Source: MWCO01 sp964488865
GTDB lineage: Bacteria; Myxococcota_A; Polyangia; Polyangiales; Polyangiaceae
DNA: 64,000 nucleotides
Assembly: GCA_964488865.1 (NCBI GenBank)
Contig: CAZAWR010000028.1
Coordinates: forward strand, 34,979-98,978
Direction of reading: 5' to 3'
In this document: piece by piece, positions 42,304-50,772 of the stretch
Layout of the letters: each line of letters opens with the position of its first letter
How positions within the stretch are numbered: the stretch's first letter is position 1
Translations under genes and position numbers: made by a program
The notes under the pieces: model-generated
The model's database searches: none
The model's input: only the letters and a program-made list of their open reading frames with translations
What the model was told of the DNA's origin: nothing

Positions 42304-45300
42304 ATGCCCGATCACGACGACCTTCCGACCGCCCCGACCGCCCCGACCGACCCGCAAGGCCGCGGGGAACCTGCGCTCGGCTTCTGGGAGGTCGCCCTAG
42401 GTTTCTTCATCGACAACAAGCTCGTCGTGGGGATCCTGCTCATTCTGCTCGTGGCGGGTGGGATCATGACGGCGCCGTTCCGCTGGGATGTCGGCCTGCC
42501 GTCCTCCCCCGTGGCGGTCGACGCGATCCCCGACATCGGCGAAAACCAACAGATCGTGTTCACCTCCTGGGACGGCCGGTCCCCGCGGGATGTCGAGGAC
42601 CAGGTTTCGTATCCGTTGACCACCGCACTCCTCGGCATGCCGGGCGTGCGGACCGTGCGCACCTACAGCATGTTTGGCTTCTCGACCATCTACGTCATCT
42701 TTGAGGAGAACGTGGAGTTCTACTGGTCGCGGTCCCGCATTCTCGAGAAGCTCGGGTCGCTGCCCGACGGGACCCTGCCCGATGGTGTGTCGCCCACCCT
42801 GGGGCCGGACGCCACTGCGTTGGGACAAGTCTTTTGGTATTCTCTCGAGGGCCGCGACCCCAAGACCGGCGATGTGGTGGGGGGCTGGGACCTGGACGAG
42901 CTGCGGAGCATCCAGGACTGGACGGTTCGATACGCGCTCCAATCCGCTCCGGGTGTGTCGGAGGTGGCGTCCGTGGGCGGCTTCGTGCGGGAGTACCAGG
43001 TGGACGTGGACCCCGAGGCCATGCGAGCGCACGACGTCACCCTCGAGCAAATCGCCGAGGCCGTGCGAGCCTCCAACTTGGACGCTGGCGCGCGAACCAT
43101 GGAGATCAACCGGGTGGAGTATGTCGTACGGAGCGTCGGCTTCATCGCCAGCCTCGACGACATCGCGAGCACGGTGGTGGCGAATCGGGGCCACACACCG
43201 ATTCGTGTTCGGGATGTGGCCAAGGTGGGGTGGGGGCCCGCCCAGCGACGCGGCACCCTCGACTTCGGCGGGGCGGAGACGGTGGGCGGCATCGTCGTGG
43301 CGAGGTTCGGGGCCAACCCGCTCGAGGTCATCGAGCGCGTGAAGACCCGAATCGACGAGATCCAACCCGGGCTCCCGCGCCGAACGCTCGCGGACGGCAC
43401 GGTCAGCCAGGTCACTGTCGTGCCATTCTACGATCGCACGGGGCTCATTTACGAGACCCTGGGGACCTTGTCGTCGGCGTTGCTGGAAGAGATTCTCATC
43501 ACGCTCATCGTGGTGCTGGTGATGCTGCGGCGATTGCGGGCGTCTCTGCTGATCTCTGCGATGCTCCCGCTTGGCGTGCTGGCCGCGTTCGTCGTCATGA
43601 AGGGGACCGGGGTCGACGCGAACGTCATGGCGCTCAGTGGGATTGCCATCGCGATCGGGGTCATGGTGGACCTCGGCATCGTGGTGTCCGAGAACATCGT
43701 GGGGCACCTGGAGGCTGCCCCAGCCGGGGCGAACCGGAGCGGCGTGGTGCGTCGCGCCGTAGCGGAGGTTGCGCCCGCCGTCGTGACGTCGACGCTGACG
43801 ACCCTCGTCGGGTTCTTGCCGGTCTTCGGCCTCACCGCCGCCGAGGGCAAGCTGTTCACGCCCTTGGCCTATACCAAGTCCTTTGCGATGGCTGCGGCTC
43901 TCGTCCTGGCGCTCGTCGTGCTCCCCGCGCTGGCTCACATGGTTCTGCGAAAGACCAAGCCGCCCGTGGCGGAGTTCCCCAAGAGCCGGCGCGAATGGCA
44001 GCGCTCTTTGCTGCAGCGTTGGGCCCTCGCCGCCTGGGTCGGTGTCGTTGCAGGAGGGGTCCTGGCCGTCGTTTTCAGCCCGGCTGTCGGTGGCTTGATC
44101 GTGGTGCTTTCGCTGGCCCACCTGAGCGAGCGCGTCTTGCCCCGGCCCTGGGACCGGATTCCGGCTGCTGTTGGTGTGGGCGCGGCGGTCGTGGCGGTGA
44201 CCTTGATGCTTGCGGACCGCTGGCTGCCTCTCGGTGGAGACCGGGGACCTTGGGCCAATCGCGTGTTCGTGGGTGTCATCATCGCGGCCGTTCTCGGCGG
44301 CTTCGCGCTCTTCATACAGGCGTACCCGCGGCTGCTGAGGTGGCTGCTCGCGCACAAGACAGTCGCCCTCGGGGTGCCTGCGGTGTTTCTCGTGTTCGGC
44401 GTGACGGCGTGGCTGGGCTTCGGCACGCTGTTTTCGTGGCTCCCCCAGCCGGTGCGCGCGTGGTCGCCGATGGTCAGAGTCGCCCACGCGTTGCCCGGGT
44501 TCGGCAGGGAGTTCATGCCCCCCCTCGACGAAGGCTCCTTCCTGTACATGCCGACCACCATGGCGCACGCGTCGATCGGGGAGGCGCAGGAGTTACTGGC
44601 AGACATCGACGCGGCCATCGCCGCGATCCCGGAGGTGGAGACTGCCGTAGGCAAGCTCGGTCGCGCGGAGAGCGCCCTGGACCCAGCGCCCGTCTCGATG
44701 TTCGAGACGGTCATCCAGTACAAGCCCGAGTACTTGCTCGACGATCGAGGGCGGCGCGTGCGCTTCGCGTGGGACGATGCGGGTGGGACTTTCGTGCGGG
44801 ACAAGGAGGGGGCGCTCGTTCCGGACCCTGACGGCCGGCCGTTTCGCCAGTGGCGCGCGCACATTCGGAGCACGGATGACATCTGGGAGGAGATTCGAAG
44901 GGTCGCCCAGGTTCCCGGCGTGACGTCCGCCCCGAAGCTGATGCCGATTGCGGCCCGGATCGTGATGCTGCAGAGCGGGATGCGGGCGCCCCTGGGGATG
45001 AAGATCCGCGGCCCCAGCCTGGAGGTCATCGAGAAGGTTGCCCTCGACATGGAGGCCACCCTCAAGCGGGTCCCTTCCATCGTGCCCGAGAGTGTCGTGG
45101 CGGACCGGGTGGTGGGCAAGCCATACTTGGAGGTCGTGATCGACAGGGAGAGCGTGGGGCGCCACGGCGTGTCCGTGGAGCATGTGCAGCAGACCCTGCA
45201 GATCGCGATCGGGGGGGAACCTCTTACCCGCACGGTCGAGGGGCGGGAGCGCTACCCCGTGCGCGTGCGTTACCCGCTCGAGGATCGCATGAGCGTGGAT

Positions 45301-46173
45301 GCCCTGGGGCAAGTCTTCGTGTCCTCTCCTCTCGGACACCAGGTGCCTCTGGACCAACTCTCCACGGTCCGGTACGTCCGAGGTCCGCAGGAAATCAAGA
45401 GCGAGGACACGTTCTTGACCGCCTATGTGACCTTCGACAAGGTCAAGGACAAGGCCGAGGTGGATGTGGTCGTGGATGCCCAGCGGCAGGTCCGGGCGGC
45501 CCTTGATGCGGGCGACATCGTCTTGCCCGACGGGGTGAGCTACGTGTTCGCGGGCAACTACGAGAACCAGGTACGGAGCGAGAAGAGTCTGATGGTGCTG
45601 TTTCCGCTCGCCGGGTTGGTGATCTTCCTGATCATCTACCTCCAGTTCAAGCGGGTGACGACCACGCTGATGATCTTTTCGAGCGTGTTCGTGGCGTTTT
45701 CGGGAGGGATGGTGCTGTTGTGGCTCTATGGGCAGCCGTGGTTCCTGGACGCGGCACCCTTTGGGGTCGACCTGCGAGAAATTCTGCGGATCGGGCCCGT
45801 GAACCTGAGCGTGGCAGTGTGGGTGGGGTTCATTGCGCTCATTGGGATCGCGACGGACGACGGTGTGATCATGGCGACGTATCTGAAGCAGCAGTTCGGG
45901 GCGCATCCCCCGCAAACCGTGCAGGATGTGCGGGACCGGACGCTGGAGGCGGGGGTTCGGCGGGTGCGCCCGTGTCTGATGACGACTGCGACGACGTTGT
46001 TGGCGTTGCTGCCGGTGATCACGTCGACGGGGCGGGGAGCGGACGTGATGGCGCCGATGGCGCTGCCTGCGGTGGGGGGGATGACGATCGCGCTGATGAC
46101 GCTTTTCGTGGTGCCTGTGCTGTACGCGATGGGGGAGGAAGCGCGGTTGGGTGGAGCCAACCGGAACTGGTGA
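42304..46173 (+). CDS. CusA/CzcA-type heavy-metal RND efflux permease, enlarged
   Basis: This protein has 1289 residues against roughly 1050 for CusA. The pump core is clear: first helix, SWDGRSPRDVEDQVSYPLTT, GIAIAIGVMVDLGIVVSEN (helix 4 with Asp), FMPPLDEGSFLYMPTTMAH and the C-terminal GIATDDGVIMATYLKQQFGA. Between the two halves, about residues 550-740, there is an insertion with four or more extra hydrophobic segments (for example WVGVVAGGVLAVVFSPAVGG). A second insertion lies in the periplasmic part near 810-860. It would export monovalent metal by proton exchange with TolC and CusB partners. The TGA stop lies within a copy of repeat R3. Confidence 0.93.
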   Translation: MPDHDDLPTAPTAPTDPQGRGEPALGFWEVALGFFIDNKLVVGILLILLVAGGIMTAPFRWDVGLPSSPVAVDAIPDIGENQQIVFTSWDGRSPRDVEDQVSYPLTTALLGMPGVRTVRTYSMFGFSTIYVIFEENVEFYWSRSRILEKLGSLPDGTLPDGVSPTLGPDATALGQVFWYSLEGRDPKTGDVVGGWDLDELRSIQDWTVRYALQSAPGVSEVASVGGFVREYQVDVDPEAMRAHDVTLEQIAEAVRASNLDAGARTMEINRVEYVVRSVGFIASLDDIASTVVANRGHTPIRVRDVAKVGWGPAQRRGTLDFGGAETVGGIVVARFGANPLEVIERVKTRIDEIQPGLPRRTLADGTVSQVTVVPFYDRTGLIYETLGTLSSALLEEILITLIVVLVMLRRLRASLLISAMLPLGVLAAFVVMKGTGVDANVMALSGIAIAIGVMVDLGIVVSENIVGHLEAAPAGANRSGVVRRAVAEVAPAVVTSTLTTLVGFLPVFGLTAAEGKLFTPLAYTKSFAMAAALVLALVVLPALAHMVLRKTKPPVAEFPKSRREWQRSLLQRWALAAWVGVVAGGVLAVVFSPAVGGLIVVLSLAHLSERVLPRPWDRIPAAVGVGAAVVAVTLMLADRWLPLGGDRGPWANRVFVGVIIAAVLGGFALFIQAYPRLLRWLLAHKTVALGVPAVFLVFGVTAWLGFGTLFSWLPQPVRAWSPMVRVAHALPGFGREFMPPLDEGSFLYMPTTMAHASIGEAQELLADIDAAIAAIPEVETAVGKLGRAESALDPAPVSMFETVIQYKPEYLLDDRGRRVRFAWDDAGGTFVRDKEGALVPDPDGRPFRQWRAHIRSTDDIWEEIRRVAQVPGVTSAPKLMPIAARIVMLQSGMRAPLGMKIRGPSLEVIEKVALDMEATLKRVPSIVPESVVADRVVGKPYLEVVIDRESVGRHGVSVEHVQQTLQIAIGGEPLTRTVEGRERYPVRVRYPLEDRMSVDALGQVFVSSPLGHQVPLDQLSTVRYVRGPQEIKSEDTFLTAYVTFDKVKDKAEVDVVVDAQRQVRAALDAGDIVLPDGVSYVFAGNYENQVRSEKSLMVLFPLAGLVIFLIIYLQFKRVTTTLMIFSSVFVAFSGGMVLLWLYGQPWFLDAAPFGVDLREILRIGPVNLSVAVWVGFIALIGIATDDGVIMATYLKQQFGAHPPQTVQDVRDRTLEAGVRRVRPCLMTTATTLLALLPVITSTGRGADVMAPMALPAVGGMTIALMTLFVVPVLYAMGEEARLGGANRNW

Positions 46174-46200
46174 ACCGGGCACGGGGAACCGGGAAGTGTG
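46164..46200 (+). repeat. R3 interspersed repeat copy at the end of the RND pump gene
   Basis: GAACTGGTGAACCGGG, then ACCGGGAAG, matches the copies at 29237, 49684 and 50712 (minus). The repeat supplies the last codons (AAC TGG) and the TGA stop of the pump gene. Confidence 0.65.
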
Positions 46201-46651
46201 AACCGAAGCACTTGGCCCCAGCAGTAGTCCTTGGGGACCGCCGTGGTCCCAGTGAGACCGTGGCGCTCACACCTGGCACGAAGAGAGCGGGTGAGTCGGG
46301 AGACAGGGTTGCGATGGGGATTCCATGGGGCGGGGCGGGGGTACGCTTGTTCGCGGGCGTTGGATCGCGTGGGCCCCTTGTTGTGGAGTCCTTCCTGCGA
46401 GCTCACGGGGTGATCCTGGGGCTCCGCAGTTCCCACTGGGGAATGGCGCGGCTGGCGCGAACTATTCAACGCGAGCGGATGGGCTTTACGTCATAGTGCG
46501 TGTCGGCCGGGGGCGGTGAGGGCCTCGTCCAAGCGACTTCCCGTGGCATGGTGGTTGCTCTCCTCGTTCGGCCATACGCCACGGTACGGCTTCCCTATGT
46601 GAATGTTTCCACCGGGACCGACCGTTGGCGGAGAAGCGGAGGTTCATCCAG
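46201..46651. other. Intergenic region between pump and protease genes
   Basis: This stretch of about 450 bases has no supported gene. It contains a small hairpin: GGGACC at 46234-46239 and GGTCCC at 46245-46250, separated by five bases. The hairpin could act as a weak terminator for the efflux operon, though no T run follows. The rest shows no clear feature. Confidence 0.4.
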
Positions 46652-48217
46652 ATGCGTTCGACACCCGTTGCCGCCCCTTTCGCTCTGATTGCCTTGCTCG
46701 CGGCCGGCGCGTGCAGCTTGTCCGAACCCTCCTTCGAGCAGGAGCCGACCTCTTCCCGCTCCGACGCCATCGTGGGGGGCGTGAAGGACTCGGGAAGCGC
46801 GAACGACGCGGTGGTCACCGTCTTTGCGTCGGACCCCAACAACCCCTACGGGTACGGTGGCCTGTGTACCGGAACGCTGATCGCGAAGAACATGGTGCTC
46901 ACCGCGCGCCACTGCGTGTCGGAAACGCAAGACTACGTGCAGTGCTACAACGACGTCATCGGTGACCACCCCGCGAGCTGGCTGAAGATTCTGCGCGGGG
47001 TCGACCCGTTCTACAGCGGAACGGTCATCGCCACGGGCAAGCAGGTCTTTCACGACGGGTCCGACAACCTCTGTGGGCACGACCTCGCCATTATCGTTCT
47101 GAACACCCAGGTGACCTCGATCCAGCCGATTCCCGTGCGCGTGGAGAACGGGCCCTCCCAAGGGGAGCTGTTCCGGGCGATCGGGTTCGGGCTGACCAAC
47201 CCGAACGACGGCAACTCATCGGGATATCGCTACTACCGCGACAACGTGAAGGTGCTCGGGCTGGCGCAAGGGACCAACAGCGTGGACTTCGTGGGGACGG
47301 CATCGATCTGCGACGGGGACTCCGGTGGTCCGGCGATCTCGAAGCAGGGGGCGGTATTCGGGGTGACGTCGCGCGGCCAGAATTGCTACACGGATGACAA
47401 CGTCTGGGCGCGGACGGACAAGTTCAAGTGGCTGTTCGACAAGGCCGCCGCGGCTGCGAATACCACGTACACGGGGGAAGACGGGACGGTGTACGGTTCG
47501 GGCGGGAGTGGCGGCACGGGAGGCACGGGAGGCAGCGGGGGTGCGGGTGGTTCGGGTGGCTCAGGAGGGACGGGTGGCTCGGGTGGCTCGGGAGGCTCGG
47601 GAGGCAGTGGTGGTTCGGGTGGTTCCGGCGGCAGTGGCGGGTCTGGCGGCGCAGGGGGGGCTGGCGGCTCTGGCGGCGCAGGGGGGGCTGGCGGCTCTGG
47701 CGGCAGCGGAGGGACTGGCGGTTCAGGCGGAACGGGCGGCGCCCCCGGCGTCCTGCCCGGTCACGGCGAGCCTTGCGGCCCGGGCTACGAATGCGAATCA
47801 GGCAACGTCTGCGTGGAGGGATTGGGGGAAATTTATTGCGCCCAGCTCTGCCACGCGAGCAACCCGGTGTGCCCACCGCAGTACGAATGCGCCGTCGACA
47901 TCGGCGCGTGCTTCAAGTCTGAGAAGTGCGGTCCCAACGCCGAGTGCGCGAACGGACAGGTCTGCGTGGACGACGGCCAACGGTATTGCACCACATACTG
48001 CAAGGACGATGGGTCCTGTCCGGCGGGGTATGCGTGCGCCGAGGACACCAACGTGTGTTTCAAGAGCAGGGCACCGTCTGGCACGTCGACGCTCGACAAC
48101 GTGGGCAGCTCCGGGGGGTGCGCTGTTCGTGCGGGCTCGAAGCAGGAGTCGATGGGGGGGTGGCTGGCCGCGCTTGCCCTGGCGCTGCTGGTCCGGCGAC
48201 GTCGGAACGCCAGCTGA
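46652..48217 (+). CDS. Trypsin-like serine protease with Gly-rich linker and MYXO-CTERM-like tail
   Basis: The ATG at 46652 gives 521 residues. The signal is MRSTPVAAPFALIALLAAGA followed by C21. A trypsin (S1) domain follows with an IVGG zymogen activation site at 40-43 and the full triad: H87 (LTARHC), D144 (GHDLAIIVL) and S224 (GDSGGP). A long (GGS/GGT)n linker encoded at about 47500-47745 leads to a Cys-rich region (EPCGPGYECESGNVC and others). The C-terminus has GGCAVR, a hydrophobic helix (GGWLAALALALLV) and RRRR, the pattern of the MYXO-CTERM sorting signal. It is a secreted, surface-attached protease. Confidence 0.93.
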   Translation: MRSTPVAAPFALIALLAAGACSLSEPSFEQEPTSSRSDAIVGGVKDSGSANDAVVTVFASDPNNPYGYGGLCTGTLIAKNMVLTARHCVSETQDYVQCYNDVIGDHPASWLKILRGVDPFYSGTVIATGKQVFHDGSDNLCGHDLAIIVLNTQVTSIQPIPVRVENGPSQGELFRAIGFGLTNPNDGNSSGYRYYRDNVKVLGLAQGTNSVDFVGTASICDGDSGGPAISKQGAVFGVTSRGQNCYTDDNVWARTDKFKWLFDKAAAAANTTYTGEDGTVYGSGGSGGTGGTGGSGGAGGSGGSGGTGGSGGSGGSGGSGGSGGSGGSGGSGGAGGAGGSGGAGGAGGSGGSGGTGGSGGTGGAPGVLPGHGEPCGPGYECESGNVCVEGLGEIYCAQLCHASNPVCPPQYECAVDIGACFKSEKCGPNAECANGQVCVDDGQRYCTTYCKDDGSCPAGYACAEDTNVCFKSRAPSGTSTLDNVGSSGGCAVRAGSKQESMGGWLAALALALLVRRRRNAS

Positions 48218-48364
48218 TACCGCGACGCGTCAATGCTCGCGAGGGGAAAGAACGCAGAAACCGACATCGTCTCCTTTCCCTTTGCATGACCCTCCCCCCA
48301 CAAGCTATCCTAGGACCGCAGCTTCGAAAAGCTTCGTTGACTTGGTGACTCGAAAGGAAATCTC

Positions 48365-49192
48365 ATGCGTAAGTTCATCTTGATTGCTTCCATGCTTGCG
48401 GTGGCCGGCTTCGTGGCCTGTAGCTCGGACGAGTCCGACGATGGCGCCGCGGGCGCCGCGGGAACGGGCGGTGCCACGGGCGGCACGGGCGGCACGGGCG
48501 GTGCCACGGGCGGCACGGGCGGTGGAGAGACCGGCGGCACGGGCGGTGGAGAGACCGGCGGCACGGGCGGTGGAGTGACCGGCGGCACGGGCGGTGGAGT
48601 GACCGGCGGCTCGGCGGGTGAGGCTGGCAACGCGGGCGCGGCGGGCACCGGCGGTGGCGGCGGACAGGACTGCTCGACGTGCGGTCAGGCCGAGTGCCCG
48701 GACGAGGTCGCGGCGTGCGTGGGCGCGACCGGGTGTCTCCAGTGCCTCCAGGGCGATGACACGGCTTGCAGCACGGACAATGAAGATGAAGTGGCGGCGC
48801 TCGGCGAATGCCTGATGACGAACTGCGCGGACGAGTGCGCGGGCGGCGGCGGGTTGGATTGCGACGCCCCGGCGGTCGCGGCGACGGGCGGCTCGTGCAT
48901 CACGCTGGGCGGCAACAACGCGTGCAACCCCGTCACCAACGAGGGTTGCGACGCGACGGCCGGCGAAGCGTGCGACGCCAACGACAGCGGCGGGTACGGG
49001 TGCTTCCCGGCACCAAACACCCAAGGGCTGTGCGAAGAGTGCAATGATACGGTCGGGTACTGCCAGGGCGGGATGACCTGCGGTGGCCAGTGCGCGCGCG
49101 TCTGCTGCGACGACACCGACTGCAGCGCCGCGGGCACCTGCGACAAGACCTTGGGCCTGCCGGGCGGCGTCGGAGTTTGCGTCGCGAACTGA
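48365..49192 (+). CDS. Cys-rich lipoprotein with Gly-Thr-Gly linker
   Basis: This 275-residue protein has a lipoprotein signal (MRKFILIASMLAVAGFVAC). It continues with an Asp/Gly linker built from a 24-bp tandem repeat (about 48530-48607; GGTGGGET then GGTGGGVT). The globular part has about two dozen cysteines (DCSTCGQAECPDEVAACVGA, RVCCDDTDCSAAGTCDK). This style is typical of myxobacterial surface proteins, and the Cys spacing implies many disulfides. No function can be assigned. A hairpin at 49211-49254 probably ends its transcript. Confidence 0.85.
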   Translation: MRKFILIASMLAVAGFVACSSDESDDGAAGAAGTGGATGGTGGTGGATGGTGGGETGGTGGGETGGTGGGVTGGTGGGVTGGSAGEAGNAGAAGTGGGGGQDCSTCGQAECPDEVAACVGATGCLQCLQGDDTACSTDNEDEVAALGECLMTNCADECAGGGGLDCDAPAVAATGGSCITLGGNNACNPVTNEGCDATAGEACDANDSGGYGCFPAPNTQGLCEECNDTVGYCQGGMTCGGQCARVCCDDTDCSAAGTCDKTLGLPGGVGVCVAN

Positions 49193-49210
49193 GCCGCAAC
49201 AGATTGACAT

Positions 49211-49254
49211 CTAGCCCCAAGTCAAGCCCAAAGCAGTGCTTGATTGGGGGCTAG
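49211..49254. terminator. Stem-loop terminator, probably bidirectional
   Basis: CTAGCCCCAA (49211-49220) pairs with TTGGGGGCTAG (49244-49254), and TCAAGC (49222-49227) with GCTTGA (49238-49243). The long imperfect hairpin lies 18 bases after the stop of the lipoprotein gene and 12 bases from the end of a minus-strand remnant. Confidence 0.6.
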
Positions 49255-49266
49255 CGTGCGGCCCGG

Positions 49267-49431
49267 TCAGCATCCGGGCAGCCGCACCACCGAATCCCCA
49301 CAAGAGACCCAGACAGAACCGTCGTCCAGGCACGCCACGTCGCGCGCTTGGCACGTCTCCGCGACGTCCCACGGGACCCACTCGCCCTGACCGTAGCGGT
49401 AGAGCGCGTAGTCGAAGACGGCCACGAGCAG
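49267..49431 (-). pseudogene. Beta-propeller-like C-terminal remnant
   Basis: About 54 codons on the minus strand read as plausible protein: LLVAVFDYALYRYGQGEWVP, then ARDVACLDDGSVWVSCGDSV. This is the alternating pattern of a propeller blade, and it ends in a stop at 49267. Upstream the frame turns Arg/Pro-rich with no start, so only the tail of a former gene appears to survive. The gap 49432-49890 holds repeat R3 (49684) but no other gene I can support. Confidence 0.4.
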
Positions 49432-49683
49432 GGCTGGGGAGCGGGCTGGGCGAGTACGACGACGCCGGGCTGGTTCGGTGTCGAGGCTGCGCAGTGCACG
49501 GACATCGCAGCGGGCAAGAGAGCGAGGAACGTTGCGATGGGTCGTGGAGGCGTGGGCATGGGGGGAGAGGTTAGCAGAGGGCAGGGGTGAAGCGGGAGGC
49601 ACCGGGCGCTCCTCGACTCTGAGCGGACCCGGCTCGTCGAGATGCTGGACAAAGTCGGTCCCAACCGGATCGGCGACGTGAGA

Positions 49684-49714
49684 GCTGGTGAATCTGGGAC
49701 CGGGAGCCGGGAAG
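49684..49714 (+). repeat. R3 interspersed repeat copy
   Basis: GCTGGTGAATCTGGGACC, then GGGAGCCGGGAAGG, matches the other R3 copies at 29237, 46164 and 50712. It lies upstream of the GGYPE-repeat lipoprotein gene. Confidence 0.65.
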
Positions 49715-49890
49715 GTTGGAATGGGGCAGGGACGGACCCGAGCCGTGAGCCCCCCAGGGTCTCACCGGGAACCGCAAGGTCCCTGGGAAAGTCCCCCAGG
49801 AAGGCCAGATCTACCCCGGATTCTCCTAGAAAGCGGTCTGGCACGCATGGTGCTCCAGCCCCGGGCCTACCTTCATGGGAGGAGGATCCG

Positions 49891-50638
49891 ATGATCCGCG
49901 CGCTCAGAAGATTTGGCTTGCCGCTGTTGCTCGTCTGCTTTGCCGCTTGCAGCGGGGCTTCGCAAGACCCGGACCTCGGCGGGGATGCCCCTCCCGTCCC
50001 GGGGAAGGCCGACATCCCCGGTGGGAAACAGGACAACGCAAGCCTCTGCCTCTCCCTGGGGTTCGAGGCGAACTGCGATCTTTGCGCGGAGTATGGCCTC
50101 GAGACCGACTGCGACCTGTGCGAAACATGGGGCTGGTACGCCGACGGCGTCTGCGACGAGGCCCTTGTTTTCCTGGGGTACTGCGACCCCGCGCGGGAGG
50201 CGTCGGATTGTGAGGGCGGGACTGGCGGGTCGGGCGGCACGAGCGGGACCGGGGGCAGCGGCGGCAGCGGCGGCAATCCGGAGTGGGACGGGGGTCTGGG
50301 AGGTTCGGGAGGGACCACCCAGGACGCCGGGCCGGGCGACTCGGGCGGCTATCCCGAAGGCGGCTATCCCGAAGGCGGTCCCCATGAAGGTGGCTATCCC
50401 GAAGGCGGTTATCCCGAAGGCGGTTATCCCGAAGGCGGTTATCCCGAAGGCGGTTATCCCGAAGNNNNNNNNNNNNNNNNNNNNNNNNNNNNNNNNNNNN
50501 NNNNNNNNNNNNNNNNNNNNNNNNNNNNNNNNNNNNNNNNNNNNNNNNNNNNNNNNNNNNNNNNGTGGTCCCCATGAAGGTGGCTATCCGGAAGGCGGTC
50601 CGGGTGAGGGCGGCCTGTTCGATTCCGGCGGCTTCTGA
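49891..50638 (+). CDS. Lipoprotein with GGYPE tandem repeats, interrupted by a scaffold gap
   Basis: The ATG at 49891 follows a GGAGGA ribosome-binding site. The signal (MIRALRRFGLPLLLVCFAAC) is lipoprotein-like. A Cys-rich region follows (CDLCAEYGLETDCDLCETWG), then a Gly-rich linker, then tandem repeats of a 15-bp unit encoding GGYPE (with GGPHE variants) from about 50344. The repeats run into 100 N at 50465-50564 and resume in another nominal frame, ending GEGGLFDSGGF at the TGA at 50636-50638. The true number of repeats is unknown. The fixed 100-N length and the frame change show that the gap is a placeholder. Confidence 0.8.
50465..50564. other. Assembly gap (100 N)
   Basis: A run of 100 N falls inside the GGYPE 15-bp tandem repeat. 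Such repeats commonly break short-read assemblies, and the round length indicates an estimated gap. Confidence 0.97.
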
Positions 50639-50711
50639 CCCGCTCCTTCGAAGCTCTGCTCCCTCTGGGGTTTCTCCTCAACCGTGCCCTCATCGTTCGC
50701 CCGGGCAGCTT

Positions 50712-50748
50712 CCCCATTCCCGGCTCCCAGCCCCCGGTTCACCAGTTC
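50712..50748 (-). repeat. R3 interspersed repeat copy (minus orientation)
   Basis: Read on the minus strand, GAACTGGTGAACCGGGGGCT, then GGGAGCCGGGAA, matches the other R3 copies. It lies in the short gap between two convergent genes. Confidence 0.7.
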
Positions 50749-50772
50749 CTCTGTGGTTTCTCCCGCTGCACC

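Noticed and set aside
42397..44568. Long minus-strand open frame (723 codons) opposite the RND pump
   Set aside because: It is His/Arg/Asp-rich without domains, and the pump frame is unmistakable.
47500..47745. Short tandem repeats that could be mistaken for a CRISPR array
   Set aside because: They encode Gly-Ser/Thr linkers in frame within a protease and have no unique spacers; the same holds for 48530-48607 and the GGYPE repeats.
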